This document shows, in pieces, positions 50,920-63,600 of a stretch of DNA of 64,000 bases; positions within the stretch are counted from its first letter, which is position 1, and every line of letters starts with the position of its first letter. The stretch is from Gonatopus flavifemur. Taxonomy: Eukaryota > Arthropoda > Insecta > Hymenoptera > Dryinidae. The stretch is taken from contig JAFFJZ010000001.1 in the NCBI GenBank assembly GCA_018340375.1, positions 62,736,001 through 62,800,000 of the forward strand, read 5' to 3'. A program made the position numbers and the translations under genes. The notes under the pieces are model-generated. The model was not told where the DNA came from and did no database searches. It worked only from the letters and a program-made list of their open reading frames with translations.

Positions 50920-53900
50920 ATGAGACCCCCAAAGAAATTCAACACTACCGAACTGTACCGACGAAACGTAAGATCGCACCCTACAATAAACATGATTTGA
51001 CAATGAACGCAACGATAATATACGCGTATCGATATCCTCTCCGAATCTAGACTTTTAGATCACGAATTGATATATATACTTTTTCGTGAATACCATAGAA
51101 TGCTATATTCGATTGTTACCCTCGGACCTCCGTTATAAATTGAATATCGTTGAAAGGGATACCGCGTAGATCCATTCACTGAAAAAGCAAGACCAGTTTT
51201 CAATACATAAAAATACAATTTTTCAATGATCTCGTTAAATCTTCGATACCAACAAATCAACTTGTCATTTCGAACAATCGAATTTCCTGTTACCTTTATT
51301 TATTTACATCTAAATGATTTTCACTGGATATTCGAAGTGAATACACAGTTAAAATCTCCCCATCCTAAACCAACAAAACCCAACCGAATGCTATTTTTCT
51401 TTCCATTGGGAAAGGATATAATATATGAAACACAGATTGTGAGGGCATGCTGTAATTAGGACCGCCCGATTCAACGAAATGCCGATAACTTGGTGGTATT
51501 TAAATCAACGATTGTTCGATCAATCATTTGATTACAAAACTAATGAGAATTCGATGAGTCTACGAAACATATTGTGCTGAAAATAACAATCAATTTCTTC
51601 TCCCAGTGAACGATTTATTTCAATCGAAAATTAATTGATACGAAACACGATGGTCCTGCAAATACATACACGGATGAACGCGTTTTTCCACCTTCTTATG
51701 CATGTTATATTAATATTTTGAATGCAAAAATTGAGAAACGTTGAATGGAACGGAATATGAGTTTGATGAGTCATTCGACGTTGATCGATCGATAGAAATG
51801 GACTTTTCAAGTTAAAATCGAAATACTTTCGCGAATGGAATTTCTTCAGTGCGTTATTATTCTGTGCTATAGTGAATAAGCAGTGGATTGAATATTAATT
51901 TATCGCGTTAGAAGAATGCATGGAAGTTTATTTTATTGAATTCAAATGACACTCACTTCGCTTGGATTCAGCGGCAGAGAAAGGTCCATTGTTTTATTGG
52001 ACGCAACATTTCGAACGTGTAGGATTTCGGTTGAAAATCAGTTTCTCAGAAATATATTATCAGACCAAAATCGTGTTCAAAACTATCACTTCTATTCTAA
52101 ATTACATCGATAGATCGAGTGATAGACAAAGTCGAAGTAAAACGCTCACCATCGTCACTCGGATGATCGATAAACTTGTTCACACGATCTAATAATTCAA
52201 CATCCCGATTCTCTTCCGATAATTACTAACGCTCAATATTGCAAATACGTATCGATTATGTAATATTATTACAACACGATTCGATATACGTCAAAGAACC
52301 TTGTACCTCAATTTCCAGATTCGTCATTTCATTATCAAAGCACATCACGCTGCAGCATAATTTTGACTAGTGCACTCCTTTTCTTATCGTATTTCTATCT
52401 GCATATGCACTCCGCTGCGTTGAACATATCGAAAAAGTAGAAACGAACTTTTTCACAAGTATGTTTTATCTTCCCTCTCGTACTCCAAATTGTTTTTTAA
52501 GTTGGAGAACGGAACAAACTCAAATTACACAGCGGATGCGAAATCTCGTATTCTCCGCGTTCCGAGACAGAATTGAAATGTGGTAAATGAAGGTTGCAAG
52601 AAAAAAAGATGTTATTACAAAAGTTCGCAACGGTGGAAAAGAATCAAAAATGTTCTTCGATCTTCGTTTTCAGATGTCTCTATCATCGAGAATTACAAGT
52701 TCAAAGTTCATTTGGTATCATTAAAATTATCCGTTGAGAATGAGTTAACTTTGAAACTAGACCATTCACAGTTATCCAAGACTGGCATTCAAATTCTATG
52801 TAACATTGTTGTTATATTATCTCGTTCAGTGAGGAGAGTCGCTCAGCTTGCAGTAGAAAAGCCATTGTACCTTCCATAACTATCTTCCCCGTTCCAAAGC
52901 CTGCTTAAAACAACAATTACACCAAGTGAGAGTCTACAAGAGAAAATTCGACTCTGTCATTATCTTCCTTGTTCTAACATGTAGATATTTGCAATAGCGA
53001 CGATGGAGATTAGAGACTGCGGAAGTATGTGATAAAAGCTCCGATAAAAAATTCATCAAAATCTCTCGTGATCTTTCTCATTCCAGGGTACTCGGAGACT
53101 CGAGGACGGTGGGTCGTACAAACGTCTGGTCAAATGCATTCAAGATAACATGTTCCGCAAGCAAACCGTGTCCACACGTGAGTGTGACACGTACGAAACT
53201 TGCAACGTGAACCTAAGATATCTACAAACAAAAACTTGTTGGCTCATAGCGACTCTCTGTCGGAGACATTCATACATATTTTTAGGACTGAAATTCATTT
53301 TTGCTCAATAATGTAGACTGCGATTCTTTAGATGGGTCCCGAATAAAACCCAGATAAAATCAGATGAGTCTATCGTATACACCTGGATCGGACTTCAACT
53401 TTCATCCGGGCTCCCAATTTCATAATCTAGACAGAAGATGAACACTTTGCAGGAGATCCCTGCACTTTCATGAAAACTATAAGGAGTTGAATCACGTATC
53501 GCCGATGTTGACAAAATTCTTGCATTCATTTGTCATATTCCCAAATCCCATGATCCAGTCGGTATTCGGATCAATGAGTCTCGAATACTCAATGAAATGA
53601 ACGAATTGTGAGAAGAATCATTCGTGTGGAACATTTAATATGCTCTCTAAAATTTCTGGAGTGAGATTCCACTCTTCAGCGAGCCAGGAGTGAAATTCCC
53701 ACTCTTTCCCCGCGTGGGAATCAATCGTGGGCATCCTTAAGTATGTCCAGGCTCCGTGAGGGTGGAACTCAGGCATCCAATATAAGAGTCCCACCCACGG
53801 CCCATGTGGGCCCCAGTTAGAGTTGCCAGTGTCCTCCCCGAATATTTGAATCTACAGATGCTCACCCACAGCCCATATAAGCCCTGGACAACATAAATTA

Positions 53901-56900
53901 TATGTTTTATACTTGCTGTGAGAAACGTTCATCCAATGAATCGAATGCACATTAATTGTTGACAATAATAATCAATAACTCTTTCCAGGTGCTCTATAAG
54001 CGTTCATGTATGTCAAAGTGACATAACAAATATTCTACATATTTTTTGTGATGTATTAAGTTTCATCATGATTCATTTCCTTTCCACAAAATTAGGAGGA
54101 AAAATTGCATTCTTAATTGATTCTGGATCAATTGTCCATCCTTCGACTATATTTGATGCTTCAGGAAGAGAATATATTCTCTTTTTCGACATTAAGATTT
54201 GCCCGTGAATAGATATTGCGGATGCCATTGCTTCAGAACCATACATCTTCTCGATTTCCATTACATAGCTCTTTCTGAGGGGAACCTCATTATTTGGAGT
54301 TTTGGTTGTCACGTGAATTGAAAACTTCACAACTACTTCTTTCACAAACAAAGTAGCATCAATGAATTTGGATTTTTTAATTTTGAATTCGATTGGCAAT
54401 GACATTTGCTTCTTTTTGCTGGAGCAAATTCATTTGTCTTTCATCTGAGGAATATCACCCAAATATCCTGTGGTCCAGCGCAGGCTGAAATTTGAATATT
54501 CATATGAGCTGAAATGAACTCCCTGGGTTGGTCCAAGTGGAATTTTTGATGTGGGCCAAGTTTGGGAACCACGACGGGGCCTAGATTAAAAAGCGTGACA
54601 CCCCAAGTTGGGGCCAACCCAGGTGTCCGAAACAGGGCCACATTTTAAGTAGGGATTATCAACCTGGCCCAGGTCTGAGCCCAGTAAAATTTCCACACGG
54701 GTTCAGAGTGATAGCCCAAGTTTTGAGATCAGAAAATTCACAACCACTCCAATTCCAGAATGACTTTTTCATTCAAAAACAGTTAGAGTTCATTCGAAAT
54801 GAGTGAAAATTCCACTCGAAAAGGACAAGCTCACTTCTGAGACTTAGTGAAGTGGAACTTATGATTTTTCTCTCTTTCAGATTTAGAGAATGAACCAAAA
54901 AATCTCCAAAACGGAGAAAATGTATAGAAATTCGAAATACATGTAAAAAATCCTACCACAAAATGAATCTTTTGAATTTTTTCAACAGCCCAGGATTGAA
55001 ATTTTCAGATTCTAGGACCGCTACCCACCTTGAACTCCCAATACCTCCACACAAAACTCACATTGTAATTGATTGATTGACTTCAATTTTCATGTATTTT
55101 TGGAGAAGTTGCCATCGTGATAAATCACTCGATTGTTTTAGAAAGAAGTTTCTTACAGAATTCACGGCTCATCTATTCTTGAAGAATTTTCTGCAGTTTT
55201 ATCACTTGAGAAGTGGATCAGGAGAATAATCTCAAAGTCGAGCACTTTTGATGTCACAGAGATATCATTTCCAACGAAACCCTCGATAGTGACTTCAGAT
55301 AAACTTTTTATTGATTACAGTCGTGTTATCGAAACATCAATCAAATTGTTCGGAATGGCGAAAACTGGGAATTTTTCTCTCTCCGATTGATTATTTTATT
55401 CAATATGGATTCCGATTGACTATGAACAGAACTCCTTTTTGAATCAAAAATTGAAAAATCTTCAATTCTATAACGAATTTAGTCAAAATTTTTTTCAGAC
55501 TTCTAGTCGATAGTTTGTAATTCGTTGAACCGATCGTAGAATGAAGATGTCGTTAGGAATTTCATGCAGCGTAAGAGTCATACGAATAGAAAGAACTCGT
55601 AGAAATGTAAGACAGACTGCGTATCACAATTATTTTTATAGCTGTCAACGACTACCTTCTACATCCCACCCATCTAGAGTAAAATAATGAGAAATGCGGT
55701 AGTGCCCCTGCCATTGTCAAGCTGCATCATTGCACATTCATCTCTTATTATATTTCTACTTTAATATTCCATACAAGAGGAATAGTAAATGAGTGAATAA
55801 GTTTATAATGGCCTTTCTTTCTTATATGTATAGGAACTCATATGCAGTAAACAGAGGAAAAAAGATGAAATATTATGAGATTCATATTGCTTTTGTTCGA
55901 GTTCTGAATCTAGAATTGGTAATGAACTGTGAGGGATTGTAATTGAGATGCACAAACACAGAGACCCACATAAAAATTGACTATCGGTTCTAAGGTGGCG
56001 CAATGTAGCTCAAGATTGGCCTATCTTCGACATTAGAAAGGTGCAACTGTGAAATGATAACATCTTTTCTCGCTCTGCCAAGCCTGTTTTCCAACATAGA
56101 ACAAACATTGGTGAAATGATGGACCAAGATTGACGATCGCGGTCAAGATTGCGCCTAGCTATTGACAATGCTCGGTGCAACACTCATATATTTCATCCAG
56201 TCTATATTGGTTCAGGATTGGCGATAGCTTGCCCCAGGCCTGAACGAATGCTAAGACAATCATAAATTCACGAAACCAATTCACTAATTCCCAATCATGG
56301 TGCATCATTTTATCATTTTTTAATCAATATTGACTCTACATAGATTGCCAAGGCTTGGCAGTCAGCCTTGCCCCAAGCTATATCCTATTATCAGCGTTGG
56401 CGGAAGCGAGAAATTTTTACGTGGGGAACTTTGAAAAAAGATGAATTACTCCTCAGCAGGATTTACATCGAAGTGAAGTTTTTAATTTCGATGGAACATG
56501 TGAAATTTGTTTCCCATTAGACTCGATGGAGTCTAATTCGAATGAATCATCATCACTCGTGAAATTCTCTGTGAGATACTGGATATAAATCCACATTGGA
56601 ATTCTATTCCCTCGCTCGAAATGTCACGCAAAGTGGAAGAGGCAGAATCATAGCCTATGCGATGTCTCACCATAAACTGAGTATATACATACAAAAGGAG
56701 AAATTCTACACGTTGATTACCGACACGCATTCCACAACTTGAAGGAATGCACCTGTTCATTACTAACCCATCAAAAGAATTTCTCGCCGCATATTTTCAA
56801 TTATGACAAGTTCATTACAACTATTCGCATTTTCTAATAAACTTTCTCTCAAATGCTCCTCGTACGATATGAATTCGCATGATTTCAATAATAATGTCAC

Positions 56901-59161
56901 GAAACCTATGAATTTGTTTTTTTTTTTGGGTTTCAGGTGAATCGCTCGACCCATCTATGTGTACCGCAGCTTATGATATTTCCGTTGAGTGCATTGCAGT
57001 GAGTATTCAGATTGCTTCATTAGATACACGTTTAAATTGAGCCACGATAGTAAAACTTTACCGGATAACGATCTTCATCAAAATTCGAATTAGTTGATTG
57101 CGGTACGAGTAATGTTTCCTTCGACCCTGAAGTCTTCTCGAATGACTATTCCAGTCGTATAAATGATAGGTCAAAACCTTGGAGAATTCATTGCGAGTGA
57201 CTTGAACGTTTCCAATAAGCTTGTGACCGATATCGCTTTTATTGCATATTGCATGCGCCGGAGCTTTTAATGGAATGAAATATACAAGTCCTCCAGGCGG
57301 TCATATTTTTCTATTCCGCGATACGAACTGCCGAGAAGATCAAGGAAATATAAAAGATTTAATGAGGTCGCATTATGCGGATCATATTTTAACGAAGTTT
57401 CACTCAAATATTGATTACCTGCAATCATTTACGATACCACGCTTAACGTTAGACGATACAGTTTTCGAGGAATCTTTTGTTGAATCCGAACGAAACATCA
57501 TCCGTTGCGAAGACTCAGAATTTATCATCTACGTACATGCATTTACATCAAATTATTCTACAATATCACCTTTCACGTGATGATTCGGCTTAAACTATCA
57601 CGCTCACGTTCAAAAAGAGCTTACAAAATTATGAAATTCCTCCAAAATCCCCAAGAATCCTTGAAAGAATTGTGGATAGTGAAATTGAGGATGCCTGATA
57701 CCATTTTCCGTTCCCTAACACACACACGGAGTGTTTTATTATCCTGTGAGTCATACTTTTTCTGCCCTCCTCACAAAAGCAAAGAAATGTGGAAAAATTG
57801 GTAACGGCAAGGGATAATCTTCTGCATCCACTTTTCATATGGAATGAAAGGAGTTTCAAAGTACTTCTGTTTAAAGAAATTATTCATGGAATCATTCAGA
57901 GTTGACGTATATCCAAAAGACGGAATTACAATTTTCCACAGATGACACAAAGATGCAAACCCTATCGAGTTAATTTGATAATTCATGATGACATAGATAA
58001 AGTACGCAATGTAGATAAAGTATGGCCGAGGGTTGGCAACGAAGCATGGCGCAACACTGGAATTATAACATCATTTTATGATTTATCGATGTGTTCTTCC
58101 AATGAAGTCCCATCATTGATGCAGAAATGGCAATGAAATAGACCATCATTGGCAAACAATAGAAAAATTTGTTTATCAATGTTGCACCAATGATAAAATT
58201 GTAGAAAATAATTAACCCAAAAATATATGAAAATTATGCGCATTTTACAATTCACAATATATGTTATTTGGTAGAGTATTGTATTTTCCTCATTGATCTG
58301 TGAACAGCTCGGCGTTTTTCATCGCTAAAGTTTTCCATGAGAAGTGTACACAATATGGATTAGTGATAGGAGCCCTCTGGTGTAACCTGTAACAAAGAAC
58401 GATTGACTGTTCTTGCAGAGAATTACTTGAGCCTCATATATTCCTTGCATACATCTCTCACTACTCGCGAGGAACATTCGATCGGTAACTTAGCTATCAA
58501 TTCAGCCATCAAAAGTTAAAATTAAGGAGCATGCCAATATCGACCCATGCTATCACCAATGATCGGCGCTACATTGAAAACCAATTTTCATCCAGACTAG
58601 ACAAAAGTTTGGGGCAATATTCAACCACGTTCCAAAAGATCCTCACTTTCGATAGAATCTATCGTTCGGTCAAACTATGTTGGACCAAGGATGAGCCTGG
58701 CAAGCGCCAAGCCTGGCGGAATTGTGAATCAATGGTGCAACATTATAATTGTTGTTAATCAACATTGAATATTCATAGATTGCCAAGCCTTGGCTGTCAA
58801 CATTCCACCAAGCTATATTCTATTGTCAACATTGGCGGAACCTGAAAATTTTTGTATGGGATTTATCGAGCTTTGAACCCAGGAACAGGTGTACAATTTT
58901 TATAAAATAGGAATCGGGGTCGAGATTGAAGATGAAATTGAGTGAAATTGTTGAAGCTATATTGTAAACGTGGTCTGATTTCTCAATGCCATAGGAGTGA
59001 TTGTATCACGTCGGTGCTTACCCATTTATTCGGTGGACTGAAATTTATCACTCGCGTGTTTGTATTGAAAAATTTGCGTGGCTTTGTATAAAGCATTTAC
59101 CTACAAATTTCAGGCGCAACAGCCCCATTATGAGAACATTCTCAAACAGATCATCTCATGA
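50920..59161 (+). CDS. Candidate four-exon small gene, function unknown (speculative)
   Basis: Exons proposed by eye: 50920-50967, 53087-53177, 56937-56998 and 59114-59161. Exon 1 starts at an ATG with an in-frame TGA nine bases upstream and encodes MRPPKKFNTTELYRRN, followed by a GTAAGA donor. Exon 2 follows TCTTTCTCATTCCAG, is visibly GC-richer than its flanks, contains LVKCIQDNMFRKQTVST, and ends at a GTGAGT donor. Exon 3 follows a run of eleven T and TTTCAG, encodes SLDPSMCTAAYDISVECIA, and ends at GTGAGT. Exon 4 follows AAATTTCAG, encodes QQPHYENILKQIIS, and ends with TGA. Intron phases agree at all three joins (0, 1, 0). The product would be about 82 residues with no signal peptide, membrane segment or family I recognise. 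Similar ATG-plus-donor segments occur by chance elsewhere (for example minus strand near 51960-51993), so exon 2 is the best supported part and the full model is tentative. Confidence 0.2.
53690..53885. repeat. GC-richer repeat fragment
   Basis: An isolated GC-rich block with CCCACCCACGG, GGCCCATGTGGGCCCCAG (arms GGCCCA/TGGGCC) and a second CACCCACAGCCCATATAAGC. It resembles the GGGCC-type repeats at 54520-54701 and 1-1075. The borders are unclear. Confidence 0.35.
54073..54405 (-). CDS. Unrecognised 110-residue open frame
   Basis: The frame runs from an ATG at 54405 to TGA at 54075-54073. Its composition looks like a real soluble protein: mixed charge, regular hydrophobic spacing, varied codons and no low complexity. 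Sample segments are KKSKFIDATLFVKEVVVKFS, LRKSYVMEIEKMYGSEA and IYSLPEASNIVEGWTIDPES. In-frame TGA lies about 30 bases upstream, and TTTGCTCCAG just before the ATG could be a 3' splice site, though without a good pyrimidine tract. I do not recognise the family. It could be a retrocopy, an exon of an unrelated gene, a domesticated element fragment, or chance. It lies inside the second intron of the plus-strand gene model, next to GC-rich repeat fragments. Confidence 0.3.
   Translation of the reverse strand: MSLPIEFKIKKSKFIDATLFVKEVVVKFSIHVTTKTPNNEVPLRKSYVMEIEKMYGSEAMASAISIHGQILMSKKRIYSLPEASNIVEGWTIDPESIKNAIFPPNFVERK
54520..54701. repeat. GC-richer repeat fragment with a CCCGTGTGGAAATTTT end
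   Basis: The right end is the complement of CCCGTGTGGAAATTTTACTG, matching the right end at 1075. Inside are GGTTGGTCCAAGTGG, GGGCCAAGTTTGGG and GGGGCCAACCCAGG. The left border is not evident. Confidence 0.4.
55965..56425 (+). mobile_element. Family A-related TIR element, short copy
   Basis: It starts CCCACATAAAAATT and ends with the complement of CCCACGTAAAAATTTCTCG. It contains the family A theme: GGCGCAATGTAGCTCAAG, TTGCGCC, ACATAGATTGCCAAGGCTTG and CCCCAAGCTATAT. It also shares GCTAAGACAATCATA-type sequence with 35060-35180, just upstream of copy 1. About 461 bp, non-coding. Confidence 0.6.
57998..58860 (+). mobile_element. Family A repeat, copy 2, left end missing
   Basis: It aligns with 35277-36145 from ATGTAGATAAAGTATGGCC to the shared right end AAAATTTTTGTATGGG. 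The left terminal repeat seen in copy 1 is absent, so the copy is truncated or rearranged at its left side. The same internal landmarks are present (AGGAGCCCTCTGGTGTAAC, ATGATCGGCGCTACATTGAA). It lies in the third intron of the tentative gene model. Confidence 0.65.
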
Positions 59162-59748
59162 TACGCCGTGATTGAAAACATTCATTTGTATTGAGAATTT
59201 AGATCAGAGATATCGAATTATTTTGAGAATGGTTGAAACGCTTCAACGGAAGGTGGAAAACAAAATTACGAATTTAGAAATTCTATTCACCGTGTTTTCT
59301 GTCCAAGGAAAAATAGTAGGTACATTAAATTCTGTGCGTTCCTAACCGCAACTGTAATTATATCCGCTTCCATTTACCTTTTCCGTTTATCCGTTTCCGT
59401 TCACCACAACGAATGTAACCGCTTGCATCCGTTTTGAAATGGAAGGTGACTAAATGTGTAATTACGTAAACAAAGGGTGAACGTATATTTATACGAAAGA
59501 AAATCTCATCAGAATCTGTTCAGTTGTGCATCTGGAAATGCTGTGAAATATACAATGTGAACATGAGAGCGAGATTATGCGTGAATATGTTTTTCCATCG
59601 ATTCGATAGGACAGTGATCGGAAGTTTGGAGAAATATTGATAGTAAAAATATGTTACATTATCGTAATACAATCAACTGGGTTTGCTTGTTGCTACTCGC
59701 CAGTACCCGAGCAAACTCAAGGCTAAGCGAGGTTGCAAAATTTCTTCA

Positions 59749-60646
59749 ATGCAGGTATTGCCAAGACTGAAAAAAACCCAAGCTTGTCCGAAGGTTGGCA
59801 CATGTGTCAGAAACAAACCTCCGTGAAGAACAATTGGCCCAATATTGTTCCATGATTTTCCCGTTGTTCCCAATGGATATTTGTTATTATTTTTCAAATA
59901 GTCACTACATTTGGTACAAGCTTGGCACAAGTGTAAAAATCAAGCAATCGTTGAGAACAGTTGTGCCGATATTGCCCCCATGAGTGGCACAATGTTTATA
60001 AATATTGACTGAATTTTGAATTTACAATGGCTGAAGACTTGGGGATAACCATCGGACTAGGGCTGGCCCGATCTTCCTGCCATAACTAATCCTACACACT
60101 ATAGTTAACTATAGTTTTACACACCAAGCTAGATTTTATTGATCTGAGTAAGGATAGAACTTCACTCAATGGTGCATCAGTTTTTCGGGTGACTCGGGGG
60201 ATTCCAATGTTGGATTCCGCACGGGATCAGATCATTATAAGATTTATGTTACAGTATTCCAGTAAGATCTCATTAGTGTAGTTTGAGCATAATTCAACGA
60301 TAGAATCAAAATTGATTGAAATATCAAAGAATGCAAATTTTCCAATGATCATACAAGCTTGTTCCAGTCTTGTCACATTTTTTCTATTGTTTTAAGATAA
60401 TTCAGGTACGGTATTCCGAGGGAGAGAATCATGAACTGAAATATAAATCAATTACTTTTTGCATCCATATCTGCGATCCAAGAAGCATTGGTTGATGCTT
60501 GATAAATGAATTGGACCGGGCCTGGCAAAACCACTGGCCCAAGCTTGTCTTGATCTTATCATTCCCAAGCCTGGGCCAAGTTCGGTTAATTGTTCAAGAC
60601 CAGCCTCGGCAGGTCTTGTGCCGGGCTTGGTTCATACACACATGAG
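59749..60646 (+). repeat. Family B repeat, copy 2
   Basis: It matches 44457-45346 in two blocks (59749-60172 and 60342-60646) separated by copy-specific sequence. Direct orientation, about 15.3 kb from copy 1. Copy 2 lacks about 20 bases (GGCATGGTACATT and neighbours) present in copy 1 near 44592, so the copies are not products of very recent conversion across the whole length. Confidence 0.7.
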
Positions 60647-63600
60647 GAGAAATCATGTCAATGATATATTTATTTATTCAATTCAGGGAAATATCGAACC
60701 CACTGAACGACCTTTTATATTTCAATTCAAAAAATCAGCAACAAGTGGTGCCTATTATTACCTCTTACGGCATTTCAACAAATTCATTCACATTTTCATC
60801 GTTCTCTTATACCTACAAACGCGATTACATCTGGTTTAATGAAACATTCCGAGTGGAAATTTCAATCTGACTGAATACAACCCCTCTTCGAAGACCTCTA
60901 AATCTGAGCGGACTCTGGCGTGACAACTAGCCTACATCCGTTTCGGGATGTAGCACTAATCTAACCAATCCCTACTTCGAGTATCAGATTTAGGCCTTCC
61001 CTTGTCTGTTGAGCGTAACAGCAGGATCTAATGTAACACCGCATGCTATAACTCGGTTTTACGCCCTCATCCGGTACCCAACTGTATAAAAATGAGCCGG
61101 ATCGTGTTCCGTTACTCGAAAGAAAACAAAATTGAAAAGCTTTTTGGAATGAATCGTTACGACTTTCAAGGAGATTGTATAGAATGAGTGTTGTCGTTGA
61201 GAGTATTCGGGGTTTAATCTCATGAAATGATAACATATAAATTTCCTTGGAATCGAATCTCAAAATACTGTAACTTTTACCGTAGGGAACAGAATATCAT
61301 ACAATGATTCATCCAAACTTTTACACATCAAACTTGCTTTGATTTTCATATCGATTATGGAATTCAAAATTCCATTGTTCATGGAATCCACGTTATACGT
61401 ATTTGCAGCATAATAATAATCTCAGCGTTATCCCTTGGGATTACAATGACGATATTTTTGTGCATCGTAAATGAAACAATGCACGATAAACATATGCCGC
61501 ATTATTACTTGTTGATATGCGTTCCCGATAATAATGGATTTCATCATTACAGGTCTATATAGATGATATTTCTACAATGATAAAATCCAAATTCGAATCG
61601 TTGAACGATTTTTGACCCACTCCTATATTCTCCTCCCTCGCGATGATGAAATAATAATCGACGAAACATCGGGTATTCATTCGTAATCGAAATAACCTTC
61701 GTGTTTCAATATCCGTAGTAGAAAAAATGAGTTCATTCTATCGAGAGTAATTGAATTCATAAAATTTGTACAACCGCAATACCTGTCTCGAGTACACATT
61801 CGTCTTCATAAATGAACAAATTTATGTATACAGAAATGCGAGGTTTTCCACTTGAAGTTTCATCAGTCGTGCAGATCATGTAGATACATTTTTGAAATGT
61901 TTGTGGATACGCATTTCTATAGTATTGTACAAAATCAGTCTACAGAAATTTTTCCTCGCGAATATCATGAACTTTTATCTTGACGAGATGCAGTTCCTTC
62001 CTCCGACATGAGCTTACAACGTTGAGAATAATCGAGCGCTGTGGAAGATGCATGAATGAGTGTAGAAAAAAAAAACAAAAATGTATCAAGAAAATAGGTG
62101 GAACTCATTTCAAGTTGCGATATATAATGTTCAACATGAAATACGTCTCATTTCCTCCATTCGCGTGATTTATATGTTCTCGTCTTTTAGCGGGTTGTAT
62201 AGCGATTAACGGATACGAGATCCTATCTAGATCTAGTTGAAAAATTATGAACTGTATGCGATTGTCTCTGCGAGATTAAAATATAATTAAACAACGTATC
62301 GCGTGGGGAACGATATACGGTTAGAGGTAGAATTCATCATTTTCTCTACTCTCCCCGAGAGGTCGTAAACCTTTTTCCGAAACTTATGAAAAAAATGCCA
62401 TATTCATCTTTGACACCTATTATCAATCTATTATCGATATCGTTTCTCATCGATTATTAATTTTGTTCGCTGTGAAAAGCGCGTGCACAGTCAGAACAGA
62501 GAAGAGAAAAAAAAATTAATTCAACGTGTGAAACATGTTGGATCCGAGCTCAGGTTGGCATTTTATGTTACTTCATAGAGAATTTGTCACGTCTGGAATT
62601 AAGTCACTCGGCATTATTCGTTTGCACATTTCTATTTCACGTACAATGAGTTCGCGCGAGCTTGAACTATTTCACGTTATTTTTTCCCTCTTTCTTTTTT
62701 GGCTTTTTATACTGCGTGGGAAAGTCGCAGTAAGAAACTTTTATACGACGGTTCTTGGAGAAAACGGTTTTTCAAGGATTCAGGTGTCTTTGTAACAACT
62801 GTACTAGAAAAACAGCGAGACTGAACGTCTCCCATAATCCTTCCCGATATTTTGATGCGTTATACTTACATTATTCATCGTATTCATTTGCCGAATAATA
62901 TCTTTTATGCTCGAAATTTAATCATTCTTCGCGTAACCGTAATCCAACAATTTGATGTGGAATTATGATTAACGATACGAATAATTCCAGATACCATTCC
63001 GCTCTTGACGCATTTGAAACATCCCTGCGATGTGAGCAGGAAAAAATTTTGAATACATTTAAAAGGTCGAGATACCTCAAATGCAAAGTGTACTTGATGT
63101 AACTCGTTCTTAAAACGCACAATGCTGTGTGATGAAATTCCAACGATTCATCGTGATATTCTCGCACTTGATTTTTATTTCGGTAAAAATGAATTAGATC
63201 TGATGCGATGATTATTTAACGAATATGAGATTAGTTTATAGATCTAACGGAAACTCATTCCTCGAAATCAATCCAATACGTTATCGAGTGAGATTTACGA
63301 AGTGTTCCACAAATTTGATTGAAATTGCTTCATGAATTTCATGGTTATTGAATTCTTATTTCTTTATCTGAACAATGTTTTTCGCAAACCATCGGTTGAT
63401 CTTTTGACTCGTGGAGGATCATCATTTCACATAAAGAACATCGAAGAGTCGAAGTCACGTTAAAAATACAACTCTCATCCACCTCAGAGAAAGATCAAAT
63501 GCATATTATCCTAGTATTGTTCAACTTTATAGCAGCTTTGATGCAATATTATTATTACTTTGAATGCTAGTCAACCTTTGTGCGGTACATTAATTCAGTA

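Noticed and set aside
51960..52010. Minus-strand ATG followed by a GTGAGT donor (MDLSLPLNPSE)
   Set aside because: No matching downstream exon found; used instead as a caution that such first-exon look-alikes arise by chance.
57242..57580. 112-residue plus-strand open frame
   Set aside because: Composition is passable but there is no motif, no splice context consistent with neighbours and no repeat or homologue recognised; left uncalled.
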